A stretch of DNA of 64,000 nt, from assembly GCA_044226395.1 (NCBI GenBank), contig JBGAHD010000005.1, forward strand, positions 62,001-126,000. The letters run 5' to 3'. A program made the position numbers and the translations under genes. Source of the DNA: JBGAHD01 sp044226395 (lineage in GTDB: Bacteria; Pseudomonadota; Gammaproteobacteria; Xanthomonadales; Ahniellaceae). Below are positions 25,172 through 32,841 of the stretch, piece by piece. The first letter of the stretch is position 1; the number at the start of each line of letters is the position of its first letter. The notes beneath the pieces were generated by a model. That model did no database searches and was not told where the DNA came from. It saw only the letters and a list, made by a program, of their open reading frames with translations.

Positions 25172-26266
25172 TCATCGCCGCGGATGCTCGCGCGCGAAGG
25201 CCACCAGCGCATCGACGACGTTCGCGCTCGGGGAACCCGCCTCGAGCAGTCGCGGCGACCACGACGAGGCGACATGCCGCGCCACGAACTCGCGAATCGT
25301 CGCGGGATCGAGCCGCGACAGCACGACATTGTCGCCCAGTCCATCGGGCCGCTCGGTCGCCAAGCGCAACAATAGGCAAGGCAAGCCCATCATCGCCGCC
25401 TCTTCCTGATTGCTGCCGCCATCGGTCATCAGAAAGCGCGCGCGGGCGAGCAGCGCGACGAAACCGAAATAGTCCGTGCGCGCGCGCAGTTCGAGATTGC
25501 CCACGTCGCGCAATCGCGTCATCCAGCCAGAACGCTCCAAGCGCGCGCGCGTCGCGGGGTGCAACACGAACAGCGTGCGAATGCGCGCGGCGGTGTCGAC
25601 CACCGTGTTCATCAGGAAATCGAAACGCTCGGCATTGCTGAGGTTCTCGTTGCGATGCATCGAGACCACGGCGTAATCCGAAGGCTCGACCGAGGCCCCC
25701 AACCGCGCCAGCCCCGTGCGCAAGGCGTCCTTGAGCGTATTGCCCTGGGTATCGATCACGCGCGAACGCTGGGCCAGATGCGCGAGATTCGCGCAAGCCG
25801 CGGCGTCCGGACACAAATGCAGCGCCGACAAGCGCGACACCGCCACGCGCACGATTTCTTCGGGAAAGGGATGAAACCACTGAAACGATCGCAGCCCCGC
25901 CTCCAGGTGCGCGACTGGCGCGCCATGCGCGCGCGCGATCACGGCGGCGAGCAAGGTCGACGCGGTGTCGCCATGCACCACCACCACGCTGGCCTGCCGC
26001 CACAAGGCCCTGCGCGCCCGGCTGAAGCCCGCGCGCGTCGCGACCAGGGCCCAACGGGCGAAGCGCACGTGGGTCGAGGCCTCGAAATCAGGCAAAAGAT
26101 TGTCATCGGAAGCCGGCAGCCCGAAGGCTTCGCGCAGTTCGTCGAAGGTTTCCGAATGCTGGCCCGTGAGCAACACCCGATGATGCACCCCCAATTCGCG
26201 CAGGCGCTGAATCACCGGCGCCACCTTGATGTACTGCGCCTTGGTGCCGATGGCGACCAGGATCAT
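25172..26266 (-). CDS. UDP-GlcNAc 2-epimerase-like protein (WecB family)
   Basis: 364 residues, soluble, GT-B fold. Catalytic signatures of non-hydrolysing UDP-N-acetylglucosamine 2-epimerases are present: HGDTAST with D100, HLEAGLRS with E122, PFPEEIVR with the Glu pair at 136-137, and SMHRNENLSN with the catalytic His. The C-terminal TDGGSNQEEAAMMGLPCLLLR is the nucleotide-binding loop. Such enzymes make UDP-ManNAc or related sugars. It departs from E. coli WecB in DGGSNQEE (WecB DSGGIQEE), as do some relatives with other substrates, so the exact sugar is open. It sits 19 bases after the GT2 gene on the same strand. Confidence 0.8.
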   Translation of the reverse strand: MILVAIGTKAQYIKVAPVIQRLRELGVHHRVLLTGQHSETFDELREAFGLPASDDNLLPDFEASTHVRFARWALVATRAGFSRARRALWRQASVVVVHGDTASTLLAAVIARAHGAPVAHLEAGLRSFQWFHPFPEEIVRVAVSRLSALHLCPDAAACANLAHLAQRSRVIDTQGNTLKDALRTGLARLGASVEPSDYAVVSMHRNENLSNAERFDFLMNTVVDTAARIRTLFVLHPATRARLERSGWMTRLRDVGNLELRARTDYFGFVALLARARFLMTDGGSNQEEAAMMGLPCLLLRLATERPDGLGDNVVLSRLDPATIREFVARHVASSWSPRLLEAGSPSANVVDALVAFAREHPRR

Positions 26267-26284
26267 CGCGTGGCTTCTCCGCGC

Positions 26285-27151
26285 CTAGCGCTGACTGTCG
26301 CCGCGCGACAGCGCCGCGTAGGTCAGCAGGCAGATCTGTTCCGACAGCAGCCCTACGAAGAACACCACCACGCCGGTGCTGAACATCAAGGCGCTCATGT
26401 TGGTGAAGCGGCCTTCGGTGAGGTAGGTGTAGAGGTAGTTGGCGAGGCCCAGCGCAATCGCCAAGGCCGATGCCGGCACGAACAACTTCATCGGCGAAAA
26501 CAGCGTCGCGATCTTGAAGATGATCAGCACGAAACGCACGCCGTCGCGCAGCGGCGAGATGTGGCTCTTGCCCACGCGTTGAGCCACGTCGACGGGCACG
26601 AAGTTCACCGGATAACCGGTCTTGAGAAAAGCCATCGTGCTCGTGGTGGGATAGGAAAAACCATTGGGCAGCAGGGACAGAAACTCGCGGAACTTGGCCG
26701 CGCGCACCGCGCGGAAACCCGAGGTCAGGTCATCGATCCGATGGCCCGAGACCCAGCTCGCGAAGCGGTTGTAGAAGCCGTTGGCCAGGGCCCGACCGGC
26801 GCCGGCCTGGCCCTTGCGATCGCGCGCGCCCACGACCAGGTCGTAGCCGCGGTCGAGTTCCTCCAGCAGCTTGCCGATGGCCTCGGGCGGATGCTGTCCG
26901 TCGGCGTCCATGAACACGATGATCTCGCCCCGCGCCGCGCGGGCGCCGGTCTTGATCGCGGCGCCATTGCCCTGGCTGCGCGGGTGGGACACGACCCGGG
27001 CCCCGGCGGCGGCCGCGACCTCGGCGGTGGCATCGGTCGAGCCGTCGTTGACGACCACGATCTCGGCCTCGGGCTGGGCCGCGCGGATGCGCGCGAGCAC
27101 CCCGGGCAGGGATTGCGCCTCGTTCTTGGCCGGAATGACCACACTGATCAC
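26285..27151 (-). CDS. Polyprenyl-phosphate glycosyltransferase, GT2 (DPM1/DpgS-like) with C-terminal membrane helices
   Basis: 288 residues. The N-terminal GT-A domain begins ISVVIPAKNEAQSLPGVL, with VVNDGSTDAT and the D-x-D motif D82-D84 in FMDADGQHPP. The acceptor-side motif DLTSGFRAVRAAKFREF follows. Two TM helices lie at about 215-238 and 255-280. Enzymes of this build transfer a sugar from a nucleotide to undecaprenyl phosphate on the cytoplasmic face. It would supply lipid-linked sugar for the two GT-C proteins, an inference from context. It is divergent from pilB with 136 bases between. Confidence 0.82.
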   Translation of the reverse strand: MISVVIPAKNEAQSLPGVLARIRAAQPEAEIVVVNDGSTDATAEVAAAAGARVVSHPRSQGNGAAIKTGARAARGEIIVFMDADGQHPPEAIGKLLEELDRGYDLVVGARDRKGQAGAGRALANGFYNRFASWVSGHRIDDLTSGFRAVRAAKFREFLSLLPNGFSYPTTSTMAFLKTGYPVNFVPVDVAQRVGKSHISPLRDGVRFVLIIFKIATLFSPMKLFVPASALAIALGLANYLYTYLTEGRFTNMSALMFSTGVVVFFVGLLSEQICLLTYAALSRGDSQR

Positions 27152-27287
27152 GCTGAGCCCCTCTCGCCATCGGTCGCGCCACGGACCGTCCGCAAGGGTA
27201 ACTCCTGCGATGACGCCGTAGCTAGTTCATTCAAGTGCCTGTTTGGTGTACATTTCCCGGGCACTCTGTGCTAGTTGTGGGGTAACC

Positions 27288-29021
27288 ATGGCCATGCAGA
27301 TCAATCCCGGCACGCTCGCAGGCCTCAGTGGCATTGCGCGTCGGCTCGTGGTCGAAGGGGCGGTCGGCGAGGAAGAAGCGCGCAAGGCCGTCGACGCGGC
27401 CACGCGTCAGAAGATTCCGCTGGTGAGTTACCTGGTGCAAAACGGGATCGCGCCGGCCACGCAAGTCGCGGCCGCGGCCTCGCATGAATTCGGTATCGCC
27501 CTGCTCGACGTGCGCGCGCTCGATCTGCGCACCGCGCCGGTCAAGCTGGTCGAAGAGAAACTGATCCAGACGCACAAGGCGCTGCCGCTGTACAAGCGCG
27601 GCAATCGCTTGTTCGTGGGCATCTCCGATCCGACCAATCTGCGCGCGATCGACGAGATCAAGTTCCACACCAATCTCACCGTCGAACCCATCGTCGTGCC
27701 CGAGGATCAACTCGAGCGCTCGATCGAACAGGCGCTCGCCGGCGCCGACAGCCTCAACGCCGCCATGGGCGACGACGAGGGCCTGGAGAATCTTGACCTC
27801 GCCGCCGGCAGCGACGAGGACCTGGGCGACGATGGCGCGGTCGACGCCACCGGCGGCACCGACGACACGCCCATCGTCAAATTCGTCAACAAGGTCCTGC
27901 TCGACGCGATCAAGCGCGGCGCCTCGGACATTCACTTCGAGCCCTACGAGACCGTGTACCGCGTGCGCTTTCGCATGGACGGCATCCTGCGTCCCGTGGC
28001 TTCGCCGCCGCCCAAGCTCAACCCGCGTATCGCCTCGCGCCTGAAGGTCATGGCGGGTCTGGACATCGCCGAGCGCCGCGTGCCGCAGGACGGTCGCATC
28101 AAGCTGGGCATTTCCAAGACCAAGTCGATCGACTTCCGCATGAGCACGTGCCCGACTTTGTTCGGCGAAAAGATCGTGCTGCGCGTGCTCGACGCCTCGG
28201 CGGCCAAGCTCGGCATCGAGAAACTCGGCTACGAGACGTTCCAGCAGAAGCTCTTCGTTGACGCCATCAACAAGCCCTACGGCATGGTGCTGGTGACCGG
28301 CCCCACGGGCTCGGGCAAGACCGTGTCGCTGTACACGGCGCTGAATATGTTGAACACCGAGGGCGTGAACATCTCGACGGTCGAAGACCCGGTCGAAATT
28401 CGCGTGCCCGGCATCAACCAGGTGCAGCAGAATGCGAAGAAGGGCATGACCTTCGCCGCGGCGCTGCGCTCCTTCCTGCGCCAGGACCCCGACATCATCA
28501 TGGTCGGCGAGATTCGCGACCTGGAAACCGCCGAGATCGCGATCAAGGCCGCGCAGACCGGTCACTTCGTGATTTCCACCCTGCACACCAACGACGCGCC
28601 GCAAACCATCGCGCGCCTGATGAACATGGGCATCGCGCCCTACAACATCACCTCGTCGGTGACCCTGGTCACGGCCCAGCGCCTGGCGCGACGCCTGCAC
28701 GACTGCAAGAAGCCGCTCAAATTGCCCCGCGAGGCCCTGATCGCGGAAGGTTTCAAGGAAGACGAGATCGACTCGCTGCAAATCTATGACGCGGTCGGCT
28801 GTTCGAATTGCAACGACGGGTATAAAGGGCGTCTCGGCATCTACCAGGTCATGCCGATGAGCGAGGACATTCAAAAGATCATCCTGTCGGGCGGCAACGC
28901 GATCCAGATCGCGGACACCGCGCGCAAGGCGGGGATCAGCGACCTGCGGCAATCTGCCTTAAAGAAGCTTCGCGATGGCCTCACCAGCCTCACGGAGATC
29001 AATCGCGTGACGAAGGACTAA
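27288..29021 (+). CDS. pilB: Type IV pilus extension ATPase PilB
   Basis: Cytoplasmic hexameric ATPase powering pilus extension. The 577 residues carry an N-terminal MshEN-type domain (about 1-145), an acidic linker (DDEGLENLDLAAGSDEDLGDD), Walker A GPTGSGKT (338-345), the Asp box, Walker B IIMVGEIRD (403-411) and the His box AQTGHFVISTLHTNDA. The zinc-site region is reduced: one Cys in LHDCKK and two in CSNC. The ATG at 27288 follows GGGGT; a second ATG at 27294 is possible. It starts the pilBCD-coaE unit. Confidence 0.96.
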   Translation: MAMQINPGTLAGLSGIARRLVVEGAVGEEEARKAVDAATRQKIPLVSYLVQNGIAPATQVAAAASHEFGIALLDVRALDLRTAPVKLVEEKLIQTHKALPLYKRGNRLFVGISDPTNLRAIDEIKFHTNLTVEPIVVPEDQLERSIEQALAGADSLNAAMGDDEGLENLDLAAGSDEDLGDDGAVDATGGTDDTPIVKFVNKVLLDAIKRGASDIHFEPYETVYRVRFRMDGILRPVASPPPKLNPRIASRLKVMAGLDIAERRVPQDGRIKLGISKTKSIDFRMSTCPTLFGEKIVLRVLDASAAKLGIEKLGYETFQQKLFVDAINKPYGMVLVTGPTGSGKTVSLYTALNMLNTEGVNISTVEDPVEIRVPGINQVQQNAKKGMTFAAALRSFLRQDPDIIMVGEIRDLETAEIAIKAAQTGHFVISTLHTNDAPQTIARLMNMGIAPYNITSSVTLVTAQRLARRLHDCKKPLKLPREALIAEGFKEDEIDSLQIYDAVGCSNCNDGYKGRLGIYQVMPMSEDIQKIILSGGNAIQIADTARKAGISDLRQSALKKLRDGLTSLTEINRVTKD

Positions 29022-29024
29022 ATC

Positions 29025-30281
29025 ATGGCCACTGCCACCGCAGTCAAATCCGCGACGCCCAGCCGCAGCCAGATCAGCCAGCTGCAGACTTTCACCTGGA
29101 CCGGCAAGGACAAGCGCGGCGTCGTCATCAAGGGCGAGAGCCAGGGCAAGAACGAAAACCTGATCAAGGCGGAGCTGCGCAAGCAAGGCATCACGCCCAC
29201 GCGCGTGGCGGTCAAGTCCAAGCCACTGTTCGGCGCCGCCGGACGACGCATCACGCCACGCGAGATCGCGATCTTCAGCCGCCAGCTCGCCACGATGATG
29301 CAGTCGGGCGTGCCCATGGTGCAGGCCTTCGACATCATCTCCGGTGGTCAGCGCAATCCGCGCATGAAGGACATGCTGGTCTCGATCAAGCAAGACATCG
29401 AGGGCGGCTCGACATTGAACGAAGCCCTGGGCAAGCACCCGGTGCAGTTCGACGAGTTGTATCGCAACCTGGTGCGCGCCGGTGAATCGGCCGGTGTGCT
29501 CGACACCGTGCTCGACACCGTGGCGACGTACAAGGAAAACATCGAAAGCCTCAAGGGCAAGATCAAGAAGGCGATGTTCTATCCCGCGACCGTCATCGCG
29601 GTCGCCATCTGCGTGAGCGCGGTGCTGCTGATCTTCGTGGTGCCGCAGTTCCGCAACATCTTCCGCCAGTTCGGCGCCGACCTGCCCGCGTTCACGCAGA
29701 TGATCGTGTCGGCGTCGGATTTCATGATTGGCTATTGGTGGCTGGTGCTGGGCGCGGTGGTCGGCGCGATTTTCGGCATGATCGCCATCTACAAGCGCTC
29801 GCCGGCCTTCGCGCATTTCCTCGATCGCATGTCGCTGAAGATTCCGGTCGTGGGCCAGATCCTGCATAACTCGGCGATCGCGCGCTTCTCGCGCACGCTG
29901 GCGGTGACCTTCAAGGCCGGCGTGCCCTTGGTCGAGGCGCTCGACACGGTGTCGGGCGCCACCGGTTCGGTGGTGTACGCGCAAGCGGTCCGACGCATTC
30001 GCGACGACGTCTCGGTGGGTTATCAGTTGAACGTGGCCATGCGCCAGGTCGACCTGTTCCCCAACATGGTGGTGCAGATGACCGCGATCGGCGAAGAGGC
30101 CGGCGCGCTCGACACCATGCTGTTCAAGGTCGCGTCGTTCTACGAGGAAGAGGTCAACAACGCGGTCGACGCCCTGTCGAGCCTGTTGGAACCCTTCATC
30201 ATGGTGATCATCGGCGTGATCGTGGGCGGCATGGTGATTGGCATGTACCTGCCGATCTTCAAGCTCGCCGCGGCCATCTGA
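29025..30281 (+). CDS. pilC: Type IV pilus inner-membrane platform protein PilC
   Basis: A 418-residue polytopic platform protein (GspF family) that couples PilB to pilin addition. Two T2SSF repeats are present, at about 80-205 (ITPREIAIFSRQLATMMQSGVPMVQAFDII) and 285-408 (ARFSRTLAVTFKAGVPLVEALDTV). TM helices are near 190-210, 232-255 and 390-412. It starts three bases after the pilB stop, so the two are coupled. Residues 1-35 include a short basic, Gln-rich cytoplasmic segment. Confidence 0.97.
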   Translation: MATATAVKSATPSRSQISQLQTFTWTGKDKRGVVIKGESQGKNENLIKAELRKQGITPTRVAVKSKPLFGAAGRRITPREIAIFSRQLATMMQSGVPMVQAFDIISGGQRNPRMKDMLVSIKQDIEGGSTLNEALGKHPVQFDELYRNLVRAGESAGVLDTVLDTVATYKENIESLKGKIKKAMFYPATVIAVAICVSAVLLIFVVPQFRNIFRQFGADLPAFTQMIVSASDFMIGYWWLVLGAVVGAIFGMIAIYKRSPAFAHFLDRMSLKIPVVGQILHNSAIARFSRTLAVTFKAGVPLVEALDTVSGATGSVVYAQAVRRIRDDVSVGYQLNVAMRQVDLFPNMVVQMTAIGEEAGALDTMLFKVASFYEEEVNNAVDALSSLLEPFIMVIIGVIVGGMVIGMYLPIFKLAAAI

Positions 30282-30312
30282 TCGTCGGCCCGGCACGGAG
30301 TCGCTCGGACGC

Positions 30313-31185
30313 GTGGAACTGATCGGATTTCTGGCCGGGCACCCCGCGTGGGCGATCGCCGGCGCGGGCCTGCTCGGCTTGTTCGTGGGCAGCTTTCTCA
30401 ATGTGGTGATCCTGCGCCTGCCGCCCCGGCTCATGCACGAGTTCCGCGCCGAGGCGCGCGAGCTGCTCGAGCTCGAGCCGCCCACCGACGATAAGCGCCC
30501 CGCCGATTTGGTGGTGACCCGCTCGCATTGTCCCAAGTGCGGTCATGCGATCAGCTGGTGGGAAAACATTCCGGTGCTGAGTTTCGTGCTGCTGCGCGGC
30601 CGCTGTCGCGGCTGCGGCACCGGCATTTCGTGGCAATACCCCTCCGTCGAAATCCTCACCGGCGTGATGTCGGCCGTGGTGCTGTGGCGTTACGGCTGGT
30701 CGCTGGAATCGGCGGTGCTGCTGCCGGCGACGTGGTTTCTGATCGCCGGTTCCGGCATCGATCTGCACACGACCTTGCTGCCCGATCAGCTGACCTTGCC
30801 GCTGATGTGGCTGGGCTTGTTGTCGGCGGTGTTCGGCCTGTTCCAGACGCCGGACATGGCGATCTTCGGCGCGGCCGTGGGTTATCTGTCGCTGTGGTCG
30901 GTGTACTGGGTGTTCAAGCTGCTGACCGGCAAGGAAGGCATGGGCTACGGCGATTTCAAGTTGCTCGCGGCGCTGGGCGCGTTCACCGGCATCGGCGGCA
31001 TCTTGCCGATCGTGCTGTTGTCGTCACTGTTCGGCGCCATCGTCGGTGGCGCCTGGTTGATGATGCGCGGGCGCGATCGCGCCACGCCGATTCCCTTCGG
31101 ACCGTTTCTCGCGGCGGCCGGCTGGACACAATGGATGTTCGGCGACTGGATCAACAGTCTGATCCTCGGTCACGGCGCGGCCTGA
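30313..31185 (+). CDS. pilD: Prepilin peptidase / N-methyltransferase PilD
   Basis: A 290-residue inner-membrane aspartyl protease that cleaves leader peptides such as those of the four pilins and methylates the new N-terminus. The cytoplasmic loop has the four-Cys cluster C73-x2-C76 and C98-x2-C101. Catalytic Asp candidates are D150 (GSGIDLHT) and D214 in the GYGDFKLLAALG motif. Eight TM helices are predicted. The GTG at 30313 gives the typical short lead-in to GLFVGSFLNVVILRLP; the frame opens earlier but overlaps pilC. Confidence 0.95.
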   Translation: MELIGFLAGHPAWAIAGAGLLGLFVGSFLNVVILRLPPRLMHEFRAEARELLELEPPTDDKRPADLVVTRSHCPKCGHAISWWENIPVLSFVLLRGRCRGCGTGISWQYPSVEILTGVMSAVVLWRYGWSLESAVLLPATWFLIAGSGIDLHTTLLPDQLTLPLMWLGLLSAVFGLFQTPDMAIFGAAVGYLSLWSVYWVFKLLTGKEGMGYGDFKLLAALGAFTGIGGILPIVLLSSLFGAIVGGAWLMMRGRDRATPIPFGPFLAAAGWTQWMFGDWINSLILGHGAA

Positions 31186-31198
31186 GCCGCTTCGCGTG

Positions 31199-31828
31199 AT
31201 GGCCCAGCATCGCGCCTACTGCGTCGGCCTGACCGGTGGCATCGCCTCGGGCAAGAGCGCCGCGTGCGCGCGCTTCGCGCATTGGGGCGTGCCGGTGCTC
31301 GATGCCGATCTGATTTCGCGCGAGCTGGTGGCGCCGGGCCAACCGGCGCTCGCGGCGATTCGACAACGCTTCGGCGCGACGATGATCACGGCGTCGGGCG
31401 AACTCGATCGTCGCCGCCTGCGCGAGCATATCTTCGCCGATGACGGCGAGCGCCTGGCGCTGGAAGCCATCCTGCATCCGCGCGTGCGCGAGCGCTTGCG
31501 CGAACTCGCGTTCGCGGCGGACGCCGCTTACGTGATCGTCGCCATTCCGCTGCTGGTCGAAGTCGGTCGTTACGACTGGCTCGATCGCGTGATCGTGATC
31601 GACGTCAGCGAAGCCACGCAGCTGGCGCGCCTGCAGCGGCGCGACGCGGTCGATATGAATCTGGCGCGACGCATGTTGGCGGCGCAGGCCAGTCGCGAGC
31701 AACGCTTGCGCGTGGCCGATGATGTCATCGGCAATGAGGGCTCGCTCGAGCAATTGCAGGCGGCGATCGATGCCTTGCACCAGCGGCTGCTGGTCATGGC
31801 GAATCGGGAAAGCGGCGGCGCGGAATGA
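31199..31828 (+). CDS. coaE: Dephospho-CoA kinase
   Basis: The last step of coenzyme A synthesis, 209 residues. P-loop GLTGGIASGKS (10-20), the substrate loop DADLISREL and the lid RRDAVDMNLARRMLAAQAS are present. It follows pilD by 13 bases, as in Pseudomonas and Xanthomonas, so it is the tail of the pilBCD unit. GTG at 31196 is a close alternative start. Confidence 0.96.
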   Translation: MAQHRAYCVGLTGGIASGKSAACARFAHWGVPVLDADLISRELVAPGQPALAAIRQRFGATMITASGELDRRRLREHIFADDGERLALEAILHPRVRERLRELAFAADAAYVIVAIPLLVEVGRYDWLDRVIVIDVSEATQLARLQRRDAVDMNLARRMLAAQASREQRLRVADDVIGNEGSLEQLQAAIDALHQRLLVMANRESGGAE

Positions 31829-31880
31829 TCGCGATGTTGTCGCGGTAAATTAATTTACTTCAGACCGAAAACGACCGCAT

Positions 31881-32831
31881 TCACCCTCGCCAAAAATCCC
31901 CGATACCCGCCACGCCAAACGCGCCATGCGCGCGCGCGATATCGAGATCCGACTGCCGCACGCCACCCAAGGCGTAGCACGCCACGCCGCGATCGCGCGC
32001 CAGCGTCGCGAATCGCGCCCACCCCAAGGGCAGCGCGTCCTCGTGCGACGCCGTGGCATGAACCGGCGACAAGGTCACCGCATCTAGCCCCAGGCGCTCG
32101 GCGTGCAGCAATTGCGCTTCATCATGACAAGAAGCGAAGACCAGGAACGGTTCGGCGACGGGACGCACATGCCATCGCATCAAGCTAGCCGATGTCAGAT
32201 GCACGCCATCGGCGCCGAGCTCCCGGGCCAAGGCCACGTCATCATTGATCAGCAGTCGCGCATCCCACGCGCGACACAGGGCCAGTGCTTCGCGCGCGAG
32301 CTCGACGCGCATGTCGGCCGCGAGTGTCTTCGCTCGGAACTGCACCAGACGCGCGCCCTTCTCCAGCGTCTCGCCGAGCTGCCGCAACCACGTTCGCGCA
32401 TCGCCAGGCTCCGCGCTGATCGCATACCGTGAGGGCAAGTCGATCACGCGCGCGATCGGCAGATCGGCCGGCGGCATCGGCCAGGCGAAGACGTCGCGCG
32501 ACGCGAGCCACTGCAACGCCTGACCATCGCGACCGCGCGGCTCGCCATCGAAGCGTTCGACACGCCAGGCATCGAGCAGGAGCGTGCGTTCCTCCGCGCG
32601 CCAAGGCACGCGATGCAGCGGGCTCGCCGCGCGCACCGTGATGCCGAGTTCCTCGTCAAGTTCGCGCGTCAGCGCGTCGAGGGGCGCTTCGCCCGGCTCG
32701 ACCTTGCCGCCGGGGAATTCCCAAAGGCCCGCGTGAGCCTTGCCGGCCGGGCGCTGACACAGCAGCACCCGACCGCTTTGATCGCGCAGCACGGCCGCGA
32801 CCACATGCAGCGGCGCGACCGGTGCGCTCAT
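31881..32831 (-). CDS. Nudix (MutT-like) hydrolase fused to a degenerate thiamine-phosphate-synthase-like domain
   Basis: 316 residues in two domains. The N-terminal Nudix domain (about 8-130) has a full Nudix box at 42-64, ending RELDEELGI, and resembles MutT, which removes 8-oxo-dGTP. The C-terminal half (about 145-316) has a ThiE-like barrel: LVQFRAKTL, LLINDDVALARELGADGVHL. Two expected active-site features are not there: NDR is NDD, and the Thr-rich pyrophosphate loop PTxTK is replaced by ATASHEDALP. So the second half is probably not a working ThiE. This fusion is known next to secA in related bacteria; it follows secA here by 10 bases. Confidence 0.85.
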   Translation of the reverse strand: MSAPVAPLHVVAAVLRDQSGRVLLCQRPAGKAHAGLWEFPGGKVEPGEAPLDALTRELDEELGITVRAASPLHRVPWRAEERTLLLDAWRVERFDGEPRGRDGQALQWLASRDVFAWPMPPADLPIARVIDLPSRYAISAEPGDARTWLRQLGETLEKGARLVQFRAKTLAADMRVELAREALALCRAWDARLLINDDVALARELGADGVHLTSASLMRWHVRPVAEPFLVFASCHDEAQLLHAERLGLDAVTLSPVHATASHEDALPLGWARFATLARDRGVACYALGGVRQSDLDIARAHGAFGVAGIGDFWRG

Positions 32832-32841
32832 CGTGTCGCGC

